Shown in pieces: positions 52,446 to 55,635 of a stretch of DNA of 55,635 bases. The DNA lies in NCBI GenBank assembly GCA_964368445.1, contig CAYJAY010000014.1:1-55635 (forward strand), written 5' to 3'. Each line of letters begins with the position of its first letter. The first letter of the stretch is position 1. The notes under the pieces were generated by a model. That model saw only the letters and a program-made list of their open reading frames with translations, ran no database searches and was not told the origin of the DNA. The position numbers were made by a program, and so were the translations under genes. The DNA comes from CAYJAY01 sp964368445 (GTDB lineage Bacteria; Bacillota; Clostridia; Oscillospirales; Ruminococcaceae).

Positions 52446-53218
52446 GCGTGTTAAACGTGTCTAATCTTTGCGCGGGATATGGTGGCGAAGACGTTATAAA
52501 CGATATATCCTTTTCACTTGAAAAAGGGGAACTCTGTGCGCTTTTGGGCCCCAACGCAGGGGGGAAAACAACCCTTATAAAAGCCGTATGTTCACTTATA
52601 CAAACCGACGGTATAAGCACCGTTAACCAAAGCAACATCTCAAAATTGCCGGAAAAACTTCGCTCAAGATTAATTGCATATATTCCGCAAAAATGCTCTG
52701 TCGATGTTTCGGTCACTTGCCTTGAAGTTGTGCTTATGGGTTTTTCGCCGTGGCTTGGTCTGTTTCAAAATCCAAGCGAAAAGCAAAAAAAGCAAGCGCA
52801 ACAAGCTCTTGATAAGGTTGGGTTGATAAACCAATGTGACACGATTTTTTTAAAACTCAGCGAAGGGCAAAAACAACTTGTTATAATAGCACGCGCGTTG
52901 GCACAAGACACGCCGGTTATAATGTTTGATGAGCCGGACAGCGCGCTTGATTTTTCGAATAAGCATAAAATTATGTCGATTATCAAAGAGATCGTCCGTG
53001 GCGAAAAAACGGCGCTTATCTCGCTCCACGACCCAAACATTGCGCTAAGATATTGTTCGAGGGCTATTGGCATAAAAGACGGAAACAAGGTTTGCGATTT
53101 AAACCTTGCAAAGGCGACCAACGACGAGATTAAAACCGAGTTTTCAAAGCTTTACGGAGAGATAGATGTAATTGAACATTCAAAAAATAGATTGATAATG
53201 AAGAAAGATTTAGTTTGA
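52442..53218 (+). CDS. FepC-type ABC transporter ATPase
   Basis: A 258-residue single ATPase domain. Walker A is GPNAGGKTT (the fourth and fifth positions are swapped from the usual GPNGSGKST), the signature is LSEGQKQL and Walker B is VIMFDEPDSALDF; a switch His lies in LISLHDPN. It powers the preceding permease. Its start overlaps the permease by 4 nt. Confidence 0.92.
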   Translation: MSVLNVSNLCAGYGGEDVINDISFSLEKGELCALLGPNAGGKTTLIKAVCSLIQTDGISTVNQSNISKLPEKLRSRLIAYIPQKCSVDVSVTCLEVVLMGFSPWLGLFQNPSEKQKKQAQQALDKVGLINQCDTIFLKLSEGQKQLVIIARALAQDTPVIMFDEPDSALDFSNKHKIMSIIKEIVRGEKTALISLHDPNIALRYCSRAIGIKDGNKVCDLNLAKATNDEIKTEFSKLYGEIDVIEHSKNRLIMKKDLV

Positions 53219-53244
53219 AACACCAAAAAGGAATTTATATTTAA

Positions 53245-53808
53245 ATGAAAATAGCTTTAATTGTTCTTGCATCGGGAAGTTCGAAACGTTTTGGCGAAAA
53301 CAAACTGTTGTATAAAATCAACGGAATTTCGCTATATCGCTACATAGTAAATGTGACGAGCAAAATTTCGTTTTATCAAAAGATAATAGTTACACAGTAT
53401 GACGAGATTTTAAACGATGAATCTTTGTTAGGCTATATTAAAGTTAAAAACCAAAACCCACAACTTGGAATATCAAACAGCATAAAGCTTGGGGTTGAAG
53501 CATGTGGCGAACAAGTTGACGCTTTTTGCTTTTCTGTTTGTGACCAACCGTTTATAAAAGCTAAAACGATAGAGGGGTTGGTTAATGGTTTTGAACAAAG
53601 CGGAAAGACGATAGGTTGTTTGAAACATGGCGAAAATTTAGGAAATCCTAATATTTTTTCAAAACGTTATAAACAAGCGTTGTTAGAGTTGAAGGGCGAC
53701 AGCGGGGCGAAGAGTATAATTAAATCGCAAAAACAAAGCGATATATTTTTTTATAACGTAACCGAAAAAACCGAATTGTTAGATATAGATTATAAAAGAG
53801 AATTATAG
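53245..53808 (+). CDS. MobA-like NTP transferase (molybdopterin nucleotidyltransferase family)
   Basis: A 187-residue protein. The N-terminal LASGSSKRFGENKLL is the nucleotide-binding loop of the MobA/MocA family, and FSVCDQPFI and GNPNIF follow the MocA layout. Such proteins add CMP or GMP to molybdopterin. AOR-type enzymes use the pterin without a nucleotide, so this would serve a xanthine-oxidase-like enzyme elsewhere, or be specialised. It is 26 nt after the ATPase and likely in the same operon, strengthening the molybdenum reading. Confidence 0.78.
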   Translation: MKIALIVLASGSSKRFGENKLLYKINGISLYRYIVNVTSKISFYQKIIVTQYDEILNDESLLGYIKVKNQNPQLGISNSIKLGVEACGEQVDAFCFSVCDQPFIKAKTIEGLVNGFEQSGKTIGCLKHGENLGNPNIFSKRYKQALLELKGDSGAKSIIKSQKQSDIFFYNVTEKTELLDIDYKREL

Positions 53809-53879
53809 AAATATAAAAATAGAGTGCTGTACACAAAAACCAAGTAAATTTCAACACCAAACATGTAATAATTTGTAAC

Positions 53880-53908
53880 TTGACTACAAGAACATCAAAT
53901 ACTATATT
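53880..53908 (+). promoter_or_regulatory. Promoter for the leucine-rich repeat gene
   Basis: TTGACT (53880-53885), 17-nt spacer, TATATT (53903-53908), about 65 nt ahead of the TTG start. Confidence 0.65.
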
Positions 53909-53972
53909 AAAATTAATACCAAGTTTGACATCTAAAACATAATGTGAAAGTACCTTAAAGCGAGGGATTATT

Positions 53973-55475
53973 TTGTTTAAAAAATTTGTTGAAAATATAA
54001 TAACAAAAATTAAAAACGACAAGGCAATGTTTGTTGTTTTGTTATGTGTGATAATTTTTTTGTTGATTCTTGTTTGGCGTTACAGTTTGGGACCTACTGT
54101 TTGGGGTGAATGGGGGGAAGATTACCTTACTCCGCCGGAAAGATACTGGCACGAGGAGCCTTTAGATGCTGTTCCGGAACACCGCCTTTTTCCGGAAGGG
54201 GCCGAAAACGACGAGGTAACCGAGATTGATTTAGAAGGCATTGGGATTTACGATATATCGGTTTTGGCGAAATATCCAAATGTAAAGGTATTAAATATAG
54301 CGGATAACGACATAACCGATTTAAGCGTTTTGGAACAACTTAAAAATCTTGAGGTGCTTATATTAGACAAAAACCCAAACCTTGAAAATATTGAACCGAT
54401 TGCGGGGCTTGAAAATTTAACCGAACTTAGTTTTACATATACCGTTGTAAAAGATATAGAGGTTGTATCAAACCTTGAAAATTTAACAAGGCTTGGGATT
54501 AGGGCAGAGGACGATACACAGCTTGAACATTTATCTAACCTTAAGAATATAACATATCTTGATATACATACCGATGGATTGTCCGACGTTTCCCCGCTGT
54601 TAGAGCTTGATAACCTGACCGAACTTGTTTTGGATTATGGATTTGGGGTGGGTAGCTTTAATAACCTAAACGGAATATACGAACTTGAGAATTTAACAAA
54701 GCTTCGTTTGCTTAGCATATACGACGACGAGATAAACGGGATTTTCGGTTTAAAAAACTTAACCGAGTTTACAATTACCGACAGTACGCTAAAAGATTTT
54801 TCGGGACTTTCGGCTCTTGAAAATTTAACAAAAATCGAAATTTCAAATACAGATATCCTTGAAAACTTTGATAACTTTGATAGGATCCAAAGTTTGCAAG
54901 AGTTAAGTATTTCAAATTGCGGCATCTCTGATTTTTCCGGTTTAGTTAAGTTTCAAAATCTTCAAAAACTAACTCTTAAATCAACGAAAAATTTTGCCGA
55001 CCTTTCAACGATGCCTCATCTAACTAGCTTAACCGAGCTTAATATTAGGCATGCGTCTACATACTCATTCACTTCATTAAAAGGTGTTTCTAATTTAAAA
55101 GGTCTGCAAAAGTTGACGGTAGAGAGTTGTTCTGCTCTTAACGATATAAGCGAAATATCGGATCTTTTAAACCTTGTCGAGCTAAATTTATCCGGTAGCT
55201 TGGACATAGCAGACATAAGCCCTGTTTCAACGCTTGAAAACTTAACTCATTTAAATATGAATGATTGCAATATAACCGATATTTCCCCGATATCAAATCT
55301 TGTAAAACTTAAAAGACTTGATATAAAAGGAAACGAAATCCAAGATATAACCGCCTTGCAAAATTTTCCACAACTTGAAGCGGTTGACATTTCGGGAAAT
55401 AAAATAGAAGATTTTTCTGTGCTGGATAGTCTTTCCAACCTTAAAGAGGTTTATCCGGTTACTTACTGGTGGTAG
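53973..55475 (+). CDS. Membrane-anchored leucine-rich repeat protein
   Basis: A 500-residue protein. A basic start and a transmembrane helix (about 19-36, MFVVLLCVIIFLLILVW) precede an external LRR solenoid of SDS22/internalin type. Repeats of about 22 residues follow the pattern L-x-x-L-x-x-L-x-L/I-x-x-N, such as LKNLEVLILDKNPNLENIEPI and LVKLKRLDIKGNEIQDITAL. Around fifteen repeats are present, with no LPxTG anchor, so it is held by its N-terminus. The start is TTG 53973 after GAGGGA. Such proteins often bind other proteins; the partner is unknown. Confidence 0.8.
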   Translation: MFKKFVENIITKIKNDKAMFVVLLCVIIFLLILVWRYSLGPTVWGEWGEDYLTPPERYWHEEPLDAVPEHRLFPEGAENDEVTEIDLEGIGIYDISVLAKYPNVKVLNIADNDITDLSVLEQLKNLEVLILDKNPNLENIEPIAGLENLTELSFTYTVVKDIEVVSNLENLTRLGIRAEDDTQLEHLSNLKNITYLDIHTDGLSDVSPLLELDNLTELVLDYGFGVGSFNNLNGIYELENLTKLRLLSIYDDEINGIFGLKNLTEFTITDSTLKDFSGLSALENLTKIEISNTDILENFDNFDRIQSLQELSISNCGISDFSGLVKFQNLQKLTLKSTKNFADLSTMPHLTSLTELNIRHASTYSFTSLKGVSNLKGLQKLTVESCSALNDISEISDLLNLVELNLSGSLDIADISPVSTLENLTHLNMNDCNITDISPISNLVKLKRLDIKGNEIQDITALQNFPQLEAVDISGNKIEDFSVLDSLSNLKEVYPVTYWW

Positions 55476-55532
55476 CAACGGTGGCTGAAAATTTTTTTAT
55501 TTTTTTATGTCGTAAATTTTGTGTTTTGGGTA

Positions 55533-55561
55533 TTGACAACCGACATAACTCGGTATATAAT
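55533..55561 (+). promoter_or_regulatory. Consensus promoter for the tRNA-Tyr gene
   Basis: TTGACA (55533-55538), 17-nt spacer, TATAAT (55556-55561), about 30 nt upstream of the tRNA. Exact matches to the sigma-A consensus fit a strong stable-RNA promoter. Confidence 0.9.
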
Positions 55562-55591
55562 ATATAAGCGTTCAAAATTTAATATCTATTA

Positions 55592-55635
55592 GGGAGTGTA
55601 CCCAAGTGGCCAAAGGGGGCAGACTGTAAATCTGT
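55592..55635 (+). tRNA. tRNA-Tyr(GTA), cut by the window end
   Basis: The first 44 nt of a tRNA: a 7-nt acceptor strand, T8, D-arm with AAGTGG, and an anticodon arm CAGACTGTAAATCTG with anticodon GTA and loop ACTGTAAAT typical of tRNA-Tyr. The long variable arm and 3' half lie beyond the window. It may be the first gene of a tRNA cluster. Confidence 0.93.

Noticed and set aside
53245..53808. MobA-like enzyme as the cofactor-finishing enzyme of the AOR
   Set aside because: AOR-type enzymes hold the pterin without an attached nucleotide, so a nucleotidyltransferase would not serve it directly.

Overview
The window looks like the chromosome of an AT-rich, low-GC Gram-positive anaerobe, most likely an uncultured member of the Clostridia. 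The signs are strong GGAGG-type ribosome binding sites with frequent TTG/GTG starts, a Ktr potassium system, a DUF1292 protein, a 6S RNA next to tcdA, paired U32 hydroxylases, the TIGR03960/TIGR03936 radical SAM pair, two lipoprotein signals, a tungsten-type aldehyde:ferredoxin oxidoreductase, two oxygen-sensitive glycyl-radical/activase genes and no respiratory chain genes. No phage, CRISPR array or transposase gene is present; the mobile-looking material is a short dispersed repeat, a broken ktrA duplicate and a degenerate tRNA. Layout, left to right: 1-372 holds a decayed tRNA-Arg(CCU) on the minus strand and AT-rich DNA. 373-4955 carries a GmhA-like sugar isomerase, two U32 RNA hydroxylases and xanthine phosphoribosyltransferase. 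5091-8771 is ktrB-ktrA, an EAL-domain gene and a second, broken 3' end of ktrA. 8806-10812 holds three poorly known genes, the last a secreted membrane-anchored protein. 10833-16473 has tex and then an operon-like set aor-moaD-adh (acid to aldehyde to alcohol). 16568-17972 is DUF1292, 6S RNA and tcdA. 18100-21408 holds an MglB-like sugar-binding lipoprotein without its transporter and a DUF5107/TPR protein. On the minus strand, 21541-27583 carries a nucleoside-type ABC transporter (nupOPQ-like) and the YjjI/YjjW glycyl radical system. 28031-43955 is mostly single genes: ROK protein, PAS-GGDEF-EAL protein, MFS, MATE, TSUP, flavin-type oxidoreductase, glycosyltransferase 39, beta-CASP nuclease, hemerythrin, HtrA, hexokinase and a parvulin lipoprotein. 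43996-49254 has trmB, two membrane proteins, the radical SAM pair and rpsU (a 58-codon gene with a TTG start). 49464-53808 is a tight operon: ModE-like DNA-binding protein, THEP1-like NTPase, a FecBCD-type metal/oxyanion ABC transporter and a MobA-like nucleotidyltransferase, read here as a probable molybdate or tungstate uptake unit. The window ends with a leucine-rich repeat protein and a tRNA-Tyr cut off by the window edge. Working together: the candidate oxyanion transporter could supply tungsten or molybdenum to the aldehyde oxidoreductase 36 kb away, whose MoaD partner is encoded next to it; the nucleoside transporter and YjjI/YjjW lie side by side, and xpt in the same window also serves purine salvage; two sugar kinases (ROK and hexokinase types), MglB and DUF5107 point to life on sugars. 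The most useful leads are the ModE/NTPase/FecBCD operon with a perfect palindrome over its -35 box, the structured RNA at 42829-42899, the AATTAGGAATG-hairpin repeat, the ktrA remnant and the YjjI-nucleoside transporter neighbourhood.
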